A stretch of 64,000 nt of DNA from Kalaharituber pfeilii (taxonomy: Eukaryota > Ascomycota > Pezizomycetes > Pezizales > Pezizaceae): positions 1 to 64,000 of the forward strand of contig WHUZ01000015.1 in NCBI GenBank assembly GCA_015179045.1, read 5' to 3'. Each line of letters opens with the position of its first letter. The stretch's first letter is position 1. Below, one piece after another: positions 1 through 10,798 of this stretch. The notes under the pieces were generated by a model, which was not told the DNA's origin, did not search any database, and saw only the letters and a program-made list of their open reading frames with translations. A program made the translations under genes and the position numbers.

Positions 1-55
1 ATACGACAGTCCGATCTAGAATTACTTCTTACACTACACTTTGCTACATCTACAG

Positions 56-1622
56 GCCCCATAATTCGGGTCGCACCTAATGAGCTCTCGTTCTCGTCAG
101 CTGCCGCATGGAAAGACATCCACGGCCACCGGCCTCGCGGTCCCCCCTTCGTTAAATCGGACTTTTATTTTACCGGTGATACTTATAACCGAGTAAATAT
201 AATCACTGAAAAAGACATCGTGAGGCACGCTGAAGTCCGGCGACTGCTGGCGCATGCATTCTCGGCGAAGGCACTTCAAGAACAAGAAGAGCTTATTCAT
301 AAGCACATCGACTTGTTTGTTCAGAGGCTCGGAAAGCGGTATGCAGATAAAGAAAAGGGGCCGGATGGAGAGCATTGTAACTTGGTCCACTGGTATAATT
401 TCACGACATTTGATGTCATTGGCGACTTGGCGTTCGGGGATACAGCCGCGTTTGGGTGTTTAGAGAATGGTATTTGCGGCCCATCTTGCCGCGATTTTAA
501 GGTTGGGGTGTCAAGCTAAATTTGTATTTACAGAGAAACCGCATCCTTTTGTCACCATGATTTTGAGCTCGCCCTATGTCCTCAGTCTTGCAAATATATT
601 CCGCCGATATCCGTTCATGCTTAAATTGGGCTACTTTTTCACCCCAAAGAACTTCTCGATGGTCGGATTCAAAATATTCAGTATAGTGAAGCACTTGTCA
701 AAGGGTATGTTCTATTAATCCTGATATCTGATACGGTCTCAGAATTAAACTATGATGCTAACCTTGCGGCAGACGGATGAGCATGGATACTAATAGAAAA
801 GATTTCATGGCATACATTTTGGACAAGAAGGACTCCTTTCCTCATATCGATATCCCATCAAATGCAGAGCTCTTGGTGTAAGTAATCTGGCTACCTAATA
901 ATGCATGAATCAAGACAGTGATATTCATGAATAATAAGCATTGCTGGTTCCGAAACGACCGCTACCCTCCTCTCTGGATTGACATACTATCTGTTCAAAA
1001 TGCCAGAGGCCTACCAACGGCTCACGGAAGAAATCCGCACTTCTTTTCAAAATTACTCTGACATTGACTCCATTTCCACCCAACATCTCCCGTATCTCAA
1101 TGCTGTAATCGAAGAGGGACTGCGAATCTACCCGCCTGTCCCAGTTGGTTTGCCACGAATTTCCCCGGGCGCAATGGTGGCGGGACACTTCATTCCTCCA
1201 GGCACCGAAGTTTCCGTTCATGCTTATTCGGCCTCACATAATCCTGACAATTTCGCCGAGCCGGACAGGTTTTTGCCCGAGAGATGGCTGCAGGAAGGGA
1301 AGTTCAATGATCGAAAAGAGGCTAGTCAGCCCTTTTTGCTTGGTACGAGAGGATGCCTTGGGAGAAAGTGAGTGACCGAGCATTATTGTGTTTATCGGTG
1401 TTATGTTGCTAATGGAATCATAGTTTGGCATACATGGAGCTTCGGCTGATCCTTGCAAAGATGCTCTACTGCTACGACCTCGAGTGGGTGAACACAGATC
1501 TCGACTGGGAGGAGAAATCAAGGGTTTGGATACTATGGATGAAGCCGGACTTGAAGGTGCATATCAAATCGAGGGAAGGAATGCGGTGGGACGAATTAGG
1601 GCTGCCCGATGATGCTGCTTGA
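56..1622 (+). CDS. Cytochrome P450 monooxygenase, 5'-partial, spliced
   Basis: This is a heme-thiolate monooxygenase missing its N-terminus because the window starts in an intron. Likely exons are 56-469, 534-704 (or 534-696), 773-877, 939-1367 and 1424-1622. Seen in translation: GPIIRVAPNELSF near the start, the I-helix AGSETT (939-1000), the K-helix EEGLR (ExxR), the PERW region, and the heme loop FLLGTRGCLGRNLA, whose Asn codon is made by joining exons 4 and 5. It stops at 1620-1622. The strong GTATGT donor at 705 puts exon 3 out of frame; the weaker GTCAAA donor at 697 restores it and gives VKHLRMSMDTNRKDF, a better fit to the family. So either an unusual donor is used or the gene carries an indel. 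P450s of this type oxidise lipophilic or secondary-metabolite substrates at the ER; the substrate cannot be told. Confidence 0.9.
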
Positions 1623-2030
1623 TAATGCAAGGCAGAATCATGAAGTGACAACCTTAGTTGAGAGGGATGCACTGGATTATGTTCGTTACACTATGGTGGC
1701 TGTGCAAGGAATTTTACATTTTGGACGATTATGGTTTAATTGATTTTTGAACGGAACACTGTCATGAGTAGTTAGTAACGTGCTAGAGAGGGGATGCAAT
1801 AAAATCGAGTTATCTTCGGCCTCTTGTGCAACGGGCCATTGAGAACACCTCCGGACAGGCGCCACTGGCATGGCCCTATGGCTTACCGGTTGCCGTGGAT
1901 AGCTAAAGATGCGCGTATTTAGAACAACATAGTGTACTGATATAGCAAGGCCATGCATACCGAGACAATAGCAATGATTACGCACGAAAGTGAGTAAAGT
2001 GTTCTTGAATGGCCTACAAATATCCCAACC
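1623..2030. other. Intergenic, nothing recognised
   Basis: P450 3' flank. No convincing coding, RNA or repeat signal was found before the first short retro-insertion. Confidence 0.5.
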
Positions 2031-2044
2031 AGGCCGGCCTATTA

Positions 2045-2130
2045 TGCTTGCCTCCGACCATTGCGGGCTTCGGCCCAGGGGGCCTACCATGGCGAACAGC
2101 TGCAAGCGGGGTTATGTGATATCAAAAAAA
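2045..2130 (+). mobile_element. Tail-B short retro-insertion, long form (86 bp)
   Basis: The insert begins TGCTTGCCTCCGACC, ends GGGGTTATGTGATATC plus A8, and is flanked by a perfect 14-bp duplication, AGGCCGGCCTATTA (2031-2044 and 2131-2144). The same 5' start is shared with the diverged copy at 57180-57270, so this looks like a discrete size class rather than random truncation. The 3' half matches the LINE-B terminus at 28200-28310. Confidence 0.85.
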
Positions 2131-2160
2131 AGGCCGGCCTATTACACCAAAAATGTACTT

Positions 2161-2215
2161 TTTTTTTTCTCTCTTTTTTTTTTATATATCATTAATCGCG
2201 TCCCGCCCTACGGGA
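2161..2215 (-). mobile_element. Tail-A short retro-insertion (55 bp)
   Basis: On the minus strand this is CCCGTAGGGCGGGACGCGAT followed by TAATGATATATA and an A-rich tail. Duplication AAAAATGTACTT flanks it (2149-2160 and 2216-2227). Truncation falls inside the LINE-A terminal hairpin. Confidence 0.85.
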
Positions 2216-2294
2216 AAAAATGTACTTGACGGGTAGACCAGAACGGCTAGACATACTGTAATCACACGCACATAAGTGAAAGTACGGAGCATTA

Positions 2295-2681
2295 GTGGTA
2301 TTCAGATTAGAAAAATCTAGCCGGATTTTGCAGATTTCAGAATTTTATCAAGTCCGGAAAATTCGGTCATCTCCATGCAAAAATTTATCTGGTTTTTTCA
2401 TGTTATAAACCAGTCAAACCAGTCAATTTCGTGTTTTTTCACGAAATAAATCCAGTAGGACTTTTGCGACAACTGCATATATATGATGCATCTTGCGGGC
2501 CTTGATGCAGTATTCAGGACCTGGCATGCATAAATTCTGGTAGATTTTTGGACCCAAAACTGGTTTCCGAATTGACAAAAAATCCGATTTTCACAAGAAG
2601 GTACTCAGACTACAGACCGGATAAACTGGTTTGTCCGCCGGATTCCATTTTTATATGGGGACAGTCTAATCTGAATACCTC
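2295..2681. mobile_element. MITE with TA target duplication (Tc1/mariner-type)
   Basis: Terminal inverted repeats GTGGTATTCAGATTAG (2295-2310) and CTAATCTGAATACCTC (2666-2681) match with one mismatch and are flanked by TA on both sides (2293-2294, 2682-2683). The element is 387 bp and has no ORF. TA duplication points to the IS630/Tc1/mariner superfamily, but no transposase is present to confirm this. Confidence 0.65.
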
Positions 2682-3133
2682 TATTGTAGAAGAATCACGG
2701 TTGTGACGTACCACATACTGATATGACCTATCTGCATGCTGTCCACGTCCGAATTGCAATCACAATCCGGTCCAGGAGATCCTGCGTATGCTGCAAAATC
2801 TGATTATCAACGCCAGTACTGCTGCACCAGATGCTGATGGAACTATCTGATCCTACACACCGTTGGGCTAGATCGCAATGCGCCGCGTGGATAGTTGGAT
2901 TTTGCCGTGCCTACCGTATGGAGAGCTCAATTATCTCCCCACAGAGACTCACTGCTACCAGTATAAGTGGTCTGAATCTGAAAGCAATTGTTTGACGCAT
3001 TATTCATTTAATTACAAAAATGCCTTAAGTAAGCGGTAGCTCTGTTGTTAGCGTAATTCGTTGTTGCACTTTAGCACGCGCAGGCTCAGATTGTACCAGT
3101 ACAGCACGTAGCGTGAATGTATTCCAGGGAATC

Positions 3134-3523
3134 GGTATCAGATTCTCTGACGCACCTCAGAGTGGGGATTGAAGGGAAAGGGGAATATGGGAAACTTGTT
3201 AGCCACGTGGGAAAGGTTTTAAGCGTACTGTAGGAACACAACTGCATTTGGCCGACGACCTGATTAAGGGACTAGTCGGCGTGCGAGCGAGGACTTACCA
3301 AGTGAGTGCGAGGATCTGATAGAGTGCATACTAGGTGGTACACACATGACTTGTATCAGATCCTAGAGCCACAATTTGTCAGGAATTCTGAAGCGGTTAC
3401 ATCAGAACACATAATCAGATCTCTGTATCTGCCAGAGTGCACCTGAAACCCCACCCTCCCACTCATCCTGTTTTGATTGTATTGTCCGAAGTGCAGAGGT
3501 GGTAAACAGGAGAATCTGATACC
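3134..3523. mobile_element. Inverted-repeat element, possible MITE (~390 bp)
   Basis: GGTATCAGATTCTC (3134-3147) and GAGAATCTGATACC (3510-3523) are perfect 14-bp inverted repeats 390 bp apart. The size resembles the element at 2295-2681 and the ends share a GGTATyAGATT core, so it may be related. No clean target duplication is visible. Confidence 0.45.
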
Positions 3524-3611
3524 CGTTACAGTATGTTGCACATCAGTTATCCTAGTTGGCTATTGAAGCACGCAACCCTTATCAGAATGATACCATTGCG
3601 TCAACGTTTTC

Positions 3612-3672
3612 TTCTTTTTTTTTTTTTCGTGTCACATAACCCCGCATACAGGCTACGAGCCTATGGCAGGGA
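3612..3672 (-). mobile_element. Tail-B short retro-insertion, B2 variant
   Basis: On the minus strand it reads CCCTGCCATAGGCTCGTAGC, continues CTGTATGCGGGGTTATGTGA, then poly(A). Flanking duplication GTCAACGTTyTC lies at 3600-3611 and 3673-3684 with one mismatch. B2 contains a perfect AGGCT...AGCCT hairpin, absent in that exact form from the common B1 core; the copy at 50688-50741 is the same variant. Confidence 0.75.
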
Positions 3673-3981
3673 GTCAACGTTCTCAATCACAGAAGACATT
3701 GCTTTGAAGCCCTTATCACATCTAAATGCATCCACGACAATTCCCATACTATAGGAGGCCTGGAGGTGTGGTAAGGACCTGTAAGCCGGCGGGAGTGACT
3801 CTTATGCAGAATCTGACTACCAGCATTATTTATGGGATCTGGTTCCTAGATCCGTCAAGGTTAATCCGATCCCAGTCATAATCTACAACCCATGAAAACT
3901 GGCCCGCCTTTAGTCTCGTAGCCCCATTCAGGTTTGTGATATTGGCAAAGGGACGTTAGAAACCCGAAGCACAGGTAGGAT

Positions 3982-4094
3982 AACAAACGGTGTCCCCGGA
4001 GATCAGATATGTTAGGTGAAAGTGCGTTTTATTTAGACACAGATAGATTATCTGATTCTGTGCTCAAACCTTTGGGTTGCTGACACCGTTTGTT
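3982..4094. repeat. Short inverted-repeat element (113 bp)
   Basis: AACAAACGGTGTC (3982-3994) and GACACCGTTTGTT (4082-4094) are perfect 13-bp inverted repeats enclosing 87 bp. No ORF. This could be a tiny MITE or a folded structural repeat; no clear target duplication. Confidence 0.4.
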
Positions 4095-4173
4095 CCTCGG
4101 TGGTTTGTGCTGGATAAACTTTTGCTTTTTTGCCTTTTATAATGTTACTCGTGTGCCGCTTACGGGCTACGAG

Positions 4174-4205
<32 letters not shown>

Positions 4206-4449
4206 CATTACTCGCATGCCGCCTGAAAGGCTATGGCGAGGTTTAAGTAAGTACATATAGGTGAGAAAATAGGAAATATTAAAGTAACATTGGCATGATA
4301 ACTCCGCTAGTCCTGCCCCGCCCATGTCAAGATTTCCGTCAAAAGGTCCCCTTCCTCCCCCTCTTCCTTCCCCTTTGTCTTCGGCGGTGTTTTCAGGTCC
4401 TCTAATCCTCCAGGTATTCTCTTCTTCCATGCCGAGCAGGCCGTCGTGA
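4174..4449 (-). mobile_element. LINE-A 3' fragment inserted into an older tail-A
   Basis: Poly(T) at 4174-4200 leads into the tail-A sequence and 3' UTR. The minus strand then encodes the LINE-A C-terminus WKKRIPGG...LLTEILTWAGQD*. The duplication GGGCTACGAG (4164-4173 and 4450-4459) is itself part of an older degenerate tail-A (4144-4173), so a LINE-A tail was the landing site of another LINE-A copy. Confidence 0.8.
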
Positions 4450-4459
4450 GGGCTACGAG

Positions 4460-4977
4460 GTGCTGGATATAGCTGCAGTGACACATCACCTTGTCTTAAG
4501 GGAATGCATGCCCACGACCAGCATATTAGTAAGCCGCTATGTGTTTATTGTGCTTAGCAGCTGTCAGCCAATTGGGATGGGTACGGCGATAACCTATTTG
4601 TGCCAACGTACGTACGCATTCAATCAGGGGTGCCAATGGTTGCCTTGATCAATTTGTTCTGTGTGGTTGTGCCTTCGCCCCTGATTTGTGGGGAAGCTGA
4701 AAGAATTGGTATTGCACCAGAATAGGTCAAGCCTTGTGATACCGGGTTGTCACTCTGGTAAAGGATGGATCTTTCTATGGCTTCTATGATCATTTGGACT
4801 TCTTTCATTATTGGAATTCTTGTGATATAGAATATTTCTTTACTTTGTGATTCGAGTTATTACTTTCTTTGCTTCCTTTGTTAATATGTAGATTAAAGTA
4901 GCATGTTTGTTCTGTAATTACAGTAGGACAATCTTTTCCGCACTCTTGCAATACTACATTTCGCATCCACGGTTTTA
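4460..4977. other. Intergenic, nothing recognised
   Basis: No credible ORF, RNA gene or repeat was recognised here. Confidence 0.4.
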
Positions 4978-5034
4978 TTTTTTTTTATTTTTTTATTTTT
5001 AATCATTAATCGCATGCCGCCCTGAGCGCCATGG
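4978..5034 (-). mobile_element. Tail-A short retro-insertion, diverged
   Basis: An interrupted poly(T) (TTTTTTTTATTTTTTTATTTTT) is followed by AATCATTAATCGCATGCCGCCCTGAGCGCCATGG in two blocks matching the tail-A hairpin on the minus strand. Flanks TTCGCATCC and TTCGCATTC may be a decayed target duplication. Confidence 0.6.
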
Positions 5035-5084
5035 TTCGCATTCGCTATTCAACATGTGAATACAAGCCTTGTGTGTATTCCGCC

Positions 5085-5245
5085 AGTTCTCAACCTTCCG
5101 GTCACTCTGAGGATAGTAGACACTATCGCTCCCCTCTTACAAAAGACAAATTGGCGGAGATATTGGAATGGGCAAGTCAAGAGTAGGAACAGGCTTTTGA
5201 TTACTTAGTTCACATGTATATAAAGGAACCTCGCCATAGCCTACC
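5085..5245 (+). mobile_element. LINE-A 3'-end fragment
   Basis: The plus strand encodes KLAEILEWASQE* (stop near 5185), the typical LINE-A C-terminus, then a ~50-nt UTR and ACCTCGCCATAGCCTACC. The tail is cut off before poly(A), close to the copia LTR at 5267. Confidence 0.7.
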
Positions 5246-5266
5246 AGTACCGTATGGGTAACGATG

Positions 5267-5530
5267 TGTTGGAGAAACGTTAATCTAGCCCCTCGCCCAT
5301 GCATGAGCCTTATGCGGGTCGGAGGAATTGTTGTGCCGTCGGATGGTTTGTGAGTGCGACGGAGGGATGGTTGGACCGGTAGGGAGGACTGTAGGGAGGA
5401 GGCTTCAGCCAGTGTGCGGGTATATGTATGGGTTGACTTCTCATTCTGTTTTTTATCATCAGTATGTCGAACACGGATAGTTGCTATTGAATGCAGTATT
5501 ATTCCTGTCATAGCAGCGTGAACTTTACAT
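5267..5530 (+). repeat. Copia 5' LTR (264 bp)
   Basis: It begins TGTTGGAGAAACG and ends GTGAACTTTACA, and is followed at once by TGGTAGCAAC, a plausible initiator-Met tRNA primer site. A full antisense copy stands alone at 20324-20598 between GCGTC duplications, which independently fixes both LTR ends. Confidence 0.85.
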
Positions 5531-5623
5531 GGTAGCAACACCGAGAAAAAAGAAATCTAAGATCTGCCACCGACGCCACCAGACCAGGATTTCAGGATAT
5601 ACCAAGGAAGCAAACCAAGCATC

Positions 5624-6988
5624 ATGGCGAAAGAAGGCACGAGCGCACCCCAGCAAGCCGGATCTGCAGACCTGGCCACCATATTGAAAATCACACCGCG
5701 CATATCGGAAAAACTAAGGGACGAAAATGACTACCCAGCCTGGGTAGTGGAAGCTCAAAGGCAACTTCGCTGCCAGAAACTATTGGAGATAGTAGACGGG
5801 ACTACACCCAGGCCATCGTCTGGAGCAACAGATTGGGACGATAAGTCAGATAAAGCTCTAGATTACTTAATGGACAGCTGTGAGAAGGAGGCACAGCTGA
5901 AAATCAGGGCAGCTCCAAATGCGGCCGAGGCATGGAAAATTTTGAAGGACAATTATGATGGACAAACCAGAATTCACCTGTTCTCACTTCTCATGAATGT
6001 AACCCACTTAAGGTTCGATGACAGAAAAGACTCCCTTTCCGACCATATCACGGAATTCGAACGCCGATGGCTCAAACTTGCGCAATCCGCCAGCACAGGA
6101 TCCACAGTCACATTATCACTTGCGGCAGGAATTCATCCTTTTTGTCAAAGTGATGGTTGGAAAGCGACAATGCTGCTAGCCTCGTTACCACGCATGCAAT
6201 CTTATTAGAATATCATTGATAATATCACCTCAAAAGAAGACAAGCGCACCTACGCCAGTGTGGTAATGAGGTTAAAGGAAGTAACACCCCGGAAAAGATC
6301 ATCCAAAGACGAAATAACAATAGACCCTCAGGCAGCCCTCACTATCACTCAGGAATCTAAAAAGAAAGTACGATGCTGGCACTGTAAACGAGCCGGGTAT
6401 CTAGGAACAAACCATGACGAAAAGGACTGCAGATATAAGAACAAGCAAACTAAAGAGGCTCTTGTAATGGAAGAAAGAAAAGAAGAGGAGGAAAAAGAGG
6501 AGAAGTTCTTATTCATGTTATCTCAATCCACCAGCAGATCCTCTGCGTGGAACGTGGATTGTGCGGCGACTACCCATGTTATATACGATGTAAACGACCT
6601 CATTGATCCTCAGGAATGGCGTGAGGAAATAAAAGGAGCATCAGGCACGGCACTGTCCACACATAAAGGAACGGTAAAAGTCGGCAACCTCGTCCTGCCC
6701 AACGTCCTCGCCATTCCAACCTGCTCAAGAAAGTTAATCAGCTGGGGAGCATTAGAGGACGCCGGTGCAGACATAAGAATGCAGAATGGAGAGGGAACCA
6801 TCACACAGGATGGGAAAGTGACTCGCATCGTTAAGCAGGGAAAGTTCAGAATCATTCAACTTGAAAAGAATGAGGCGATGTCACTAGAACAAGAATGGCA
6901 TGAAAGTGTAAAGAATGGGTCAGGGTCGGGGTCGAGATACAGGGTAGGCAGCGGGTGCCAGGGAGGCAGCGGAGTTCACGGCGGGTAG
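5624..6988 (+). pseudogene. copia gag, zinc knuckle and protease-like region
   Basis: The reading frame from 5624 (194 aa) matches the UBN2-type copia Gag: DYPAWVVEAQRQL, then LKDNYDG and LSDHITEFERRW. It ends at a TAG at 6206-6208. Coding continues with a Lys-rich segment and a zinc-knuckle-like run CWHCKRAGYLGTNHDEKDC, whose C-C-to-His spacing (X9) is longer than the canonical X4. A protease-like active site follows, NVDCAATTHV, in place of the usual D-S/T-G. It ends at 6988 in a Gly/Ser/Arg-rich low-complexity run. Confidence 0.75.
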
Positions 6989-7285
6989 AGACAGTCGGCG
7001 CTATATGATGTAGAGAGAGATGTATGCAGAGTTACGTACAGCCTGAGGGTGGATACAAGTTGTTAGGTGAGGAGCAGAGAGGGACGTGGGGGATGAGCCT
7101 CCTTTATGGAGAGCCCAGGAATCTTGGCAGAAGAACATTCTAGATACAGGAGAATCAAACGAGCCCAGAAACTTGGCAGAAGAACAAACTAGCGCGCGGG
7201 AGAAACTTCGAGCTAATGCAGGAGAACATTCCGGACGAATCATGAATGCAAGAGAATATGCAGGAACATACGGGCAGCGACCGGG

Positions 7286-8749
7286 ATGCAAGCGGCTGCT
7301 GTGCGTAAGGACTCAGGGCTGGCGGCGAGGGTCGGAGCTTTCAGGCAATGCCGCTACGCGGCGGCTCGGCAGGAGTTCGGGCTGTGGCAGAGTCTCGGGG
7401 CCTCGGGCATCACGTGCAGGAGGAGTATTTCGGCCGGTGGAGGTTGGTTCGTTACAGAAAGGTATGGACATTTTCCCCTTTCCTCCTTCAAACTCATCCC
7501 AGAAGCACCCCCTTCTCTGTTACGTCGACCGCGCGAGGAATGTGATGCCTGCATGAGAGGAAGCATGAGCAAACCAGTAGCTGCATCTCAACTCAATAAG
7601 ATTCGGACAAAAGAAGTAGGAGAACTCGTGCATTCCGACATCTGTGGGCCCTACCCAACAGAGGGCGTTGGACGAAAAAGATACTTTATCACCCAGATAG
7701 ATGATCACTCCAGGATTACCCTAGCGCGAGCCACAGGAACGAAATCCGAGGCTGGGAAGGTGTTCAGAGAGATGGTCGAGCAGTTTGAGCGAGCATTTAG
7801 ACGCTCCGTCAAAGAAATAAGGACAGACTTCGGAGGGGAGTACTATTCGAATGAGACTAAAGAATGGGCGTTGAAGATAGGAACTACAATACGGCCAACT
7901 GTAGCACACCACAGTCAGACCAATGCCGTACCAGGGCGAACCAACTGTACCATTGCTTCTATGATCCGCAACAATCTGTTCGGGAGCAGTCTTCTGAAAA
8001 AATTCTGGCCCTATGCAATGGAATACATTGTATTCGTGAAGAATAGGCTCCCTCACATTTCGTTGGAAGGAAAATCTCCACTGGAGGTGGCTCGCCCTGG
8101 AACCAATATTCAAGAGGAGCGTTCAGCCTTGCGAGCATTCGGAGAACCTGTATATGCGCACACATACAATGACGGAAAACTATCCGAGCGAGCCATACCC
8201 GCCAGAATATTGACTCCATCTTTCACTCATGGTATCTACCGAGTGCTTCTAGCAAACAACAGGATTACCACTGCAAAGAACCCTCGGAGAAGGGATCCCA
8301 AAAAGAGCGCAATAGAAATCACTATCGATAGGGTCAGTAATGAAGAACCAATACACCAAGAAGAACGGCAGGAAGAGCAATCCATACCAGGTGCTTTTCC
8401 AAGCCTTGAAGTCCCCCAACGTTCACAGGTGGAATCCAGAACAACTACACCCAAGTCACAAGCAGAACCGAAGGTCAAAAGTACCAATCCGAGTCCACCA
8501 TCATTCCTGGAAGGAGGATGGACAAGCTACGGAAGCACATTCTCGGAAGCCATAGCGGCACGAGCTGCTGAAAGGCAGTTGTTTCAGGAGGCGGCGGAGC
8601 CAAGCCAAGACCAACCACAGCTGCAGCGATCTACAAGATTAAACAAAGGAACTGGTTCCAGGGTGAGACTAGACGAAGACCCAGGGTATGTGCATGAGGC
8701 ACATATCACTGTAACCGAAGCACTGGAGAGTCCGGAGGCGTTGAAATAG
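7286..8749 (+). pseudogene. copia integrase, catalytically damaged
   Basis: The first ~85 codons look like frame noise. From about 7540 the protein carries CDAC (end of the HHCC finger), VHSDICGP (first catalytic Asp), the core with IRTDFGGEYY (second Asp), and PGRTNCTIASMIRN where active elements have ERxNRT. The catalytic Glu is therefore replaced by Gly. A Pro/Ser/Glu-rich linker follows, and the frame stops just before the RT. Enzymatic function is very unlikely. Confidence 0.8.
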
Positions 8750-9340
8750 GAACTGGTGATAAACAGGGAGCTCGAACAGCTGAAGAAGCTTGAAGTATTT
8801 GATTGGGTAGATGATGTACCAGCTGGAAAGAAGGCAGTAGATATGAAATGGGTACTGAAGTAGAAGGAAGAGAAAGCCCCAGACGACCCCAAGAGGTATA
8901 AAGCTCGGTTAACCGCTCACAGCTTTACCCAACGGCTAGGAATCGATTTTACAGAGACATACGCGCCGGTCTGCCGGGAGGAGTCATGGAGGCTGGTGAT
9001 CTATGAAGCTCTGCGAAGAGAGATGGTAGTGGAACAGTTTGACGTGGAGTCTGCATTCCTTAATGGGCCATTGGATGAAGAAATATATATATGAAGGACC
9101 AGCATGCTACAGGGGAGAGAGCATGGAGGCTGAAAAAGGCACTGTACGGACTCAAGCAGGCAGCCTACAATTGAAATCAACTCATCCATCGGATCCTCAC
9201 AGAACTTGGATTTCACAGGTGCCTGGACGACCCAGGCCTGTATCTCACGGCCTCAGGGATGATCTGTATCCATGTGGATGATCTGCTGGTGGCATTCACA
9301 ACAAGACTCCTGCTTAACGAGTGGTATGAAAAAGTGACAT
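8750..9340 (+). pseudogene. copia reverse transcriptase remains
   Basis: Frames read MKWVLK*KEEKAPDDPKRYK, LTAHSFTQRLGIDFTETYAP, VEQFDVESAFLNGPLDEEIY and, after shifts, LKKALYGLKQAAYN and ICIHVDDLLVAF (the YxDD-type box as HVDD). Stops and shifts break it several times. Sequence recognisable as RT ends near 9340. Confidence 0.75.
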
Positions 9341-9379
9341 AACAGGTTGTACTGGAGCGAAGAGGCGAACCCCGGAAAT

Positions 9380-9439
9380 CCCTCGCCATAGCCTACAAGG
9401 CGGCACGCGAGTACTGAAATAAAAAAATAAAAAAAAAAA
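9380..9439 (+). mobile_element. Tail-A short retro-insertion (60 bp)
   Basis: The insert is CCCTCGCCATAGCCTACAAG, GCGGCACGCGAGTACTGAAAT and an A-rich tail. A perfect 13-bp duplication GAACCCCGGAAAT lies at 9367-9379 and 9440-9452. The inner stem is CCT/AGG here, against CCC/GGG in most copies. Confidence 0.9.
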
Positions 9440-9718
9440 GAACCCCGGAAATTTCTTGGTAAAATACTAGAAAGTGCCATATGGAAGGCTCCTTAGGTGT
9501 AGTTGAGCTTGAGGATATGCAAGCTACGCAGGATGTTATTCTTGTTGCATCAAGGTCCCATGTATCTTCCACTGCACCTATTTAGTTGTTCAGGTATTGT
9601 ACTCGAGTACATAATATCTTAGCCTAGGTACCTCTGAATCGTAATCCTTGAAAACCCTGCATATTACCGCACGCCACTGGCGATCCGCTTACCGTACAAG
9701 GAACTACCTGTCCCTGAG

Positions 9719-9743
9719 CGGACAGGTAAAAAGTACCTGTCCG
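9719..9743. repeat. Perfect hairpin, 10-bp stem
   Basis: CGGACAGGTA and TACCTGTCCG flank a 5-nt AAAAG loop. ACCTGTCC also occurs just upstream (9706-9713). The role is unknown. Confidence 0.6.
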
Positions 9744-10480
9744 GAGTCATCCCGAGGTTAGGGCGAATACATCGATGGAGTCCCTTTTGAGCCAATTTCT
9801 GCGAGGGAGAGGACGCATGCCGCCCTGCTGGACTATGAGGGGCACGGCTAAACGCGCATGAGTACGAACTACATACATAAGTGCACAATCCTGACGCAGT
9901 GACGCCGCTGCCTCTCATCTGCCTTCCCCTCGAGCTGCGCTTCCCTGCGCCCTCTGTGCGCCCTCCCCTCCAGAGGAACAAACGAAGGAACAAGGGAAGG
10001 TGAAATGGGGGCCGCTTTCACAAAGAAGGAAATAGTTACGGAAATGGCACGGCCGGTGTTGGAACTGTTGGCCAGCGTGGAGAAAGACATGAGTTGATAC
10101 AGTAAACTCGTGAACGCCTGTAACGGTCTCGCATACGCTGGAATATGGCAATGGATAGAATAGATTTAGCTATGGAAACAATAGACATGGTGGGAAAGAG
10201 GTCAGACGGGCAACAATCGGACCAGGTAAATGTGGGGGAAGGGGGGGGGGGGGGTGGAGGAGAGTCAATGCAAGCCCGGAGGCTCGAGAACCTAGACTTG
10301 GCTTCCCAAGGTAGGGCTGGGCACCTTCCCTCCTTGGCAGGGGAACTGTAACGGGATGTTGTATAGCGAGCCGGGTAAATAGCTTCACGCTAAAAGGTGA
10401 CCTCTTACAAGCATTTCGGGATGTCGGTACAATACATACGGGTAAAAAGGATGCGACCTGAGTGCGTATTGCAGTCTCAA
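9744..10480. other. Low-information region
   Basis: A G-rich tract (10238-10260) and GC-rich, ORF-poor sequence; the reading frames do not look coding. It may be TE-derived 5' sequence, but no family was recognised. Confidence 0.35.
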
Positions 10481-10798
10481 AAGTGTATATAAGTGGTGTT
10501 CATGGCTGTGTGTTCCCCGTTCCTTTTCTCTTTACGCAACCTCTTGTATTTAGTTTCTACTAAGTAGAGTGGTTACCTGCTGTGCCGACCCGCTGAACTG
10601 CTGTACTGCTGTGAACCGCCTTACCGCTGCGAACTGTTGAACCGCCGCCTGCCGCCTCCTGCCTGCGCTCCGTAGATCGCCGTCATCCACGGGCACTAGA
10701 CCACGACTGCCGTTACAGAAACCCACAACGTCTCCAGCGCAGCAACCAAGCCTAAGGCACTCGCAACCCCAAGAAAACCCGCCGCCACCACTCCGAGG

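Larger units (their letters stand above)
5267..9340 (+). mobile_element. Degenerate Ty1/copia-like LTR retrotransposon, 3' truncated
   Basis: This element has a 5' LTR (5267-5530), a primer-binding-site-like TGGTAGCAAC right after the terminal CA, gag (5624), zinc knuckle and protease-like region (6260-6988), integrase (7286-8749) and RT remains (8750 to about 9340). The order PR-IN-RT is diagnostic of copia. RNase H and the 3' LTR are not found. Stops at 6206-6208, 6986-6988, 8747-8749 and within the RT, plus frame changes, show it is dead. A tail-A insertion lies just beyond the RT remains at 9380-9439. Confidence 0.85.
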
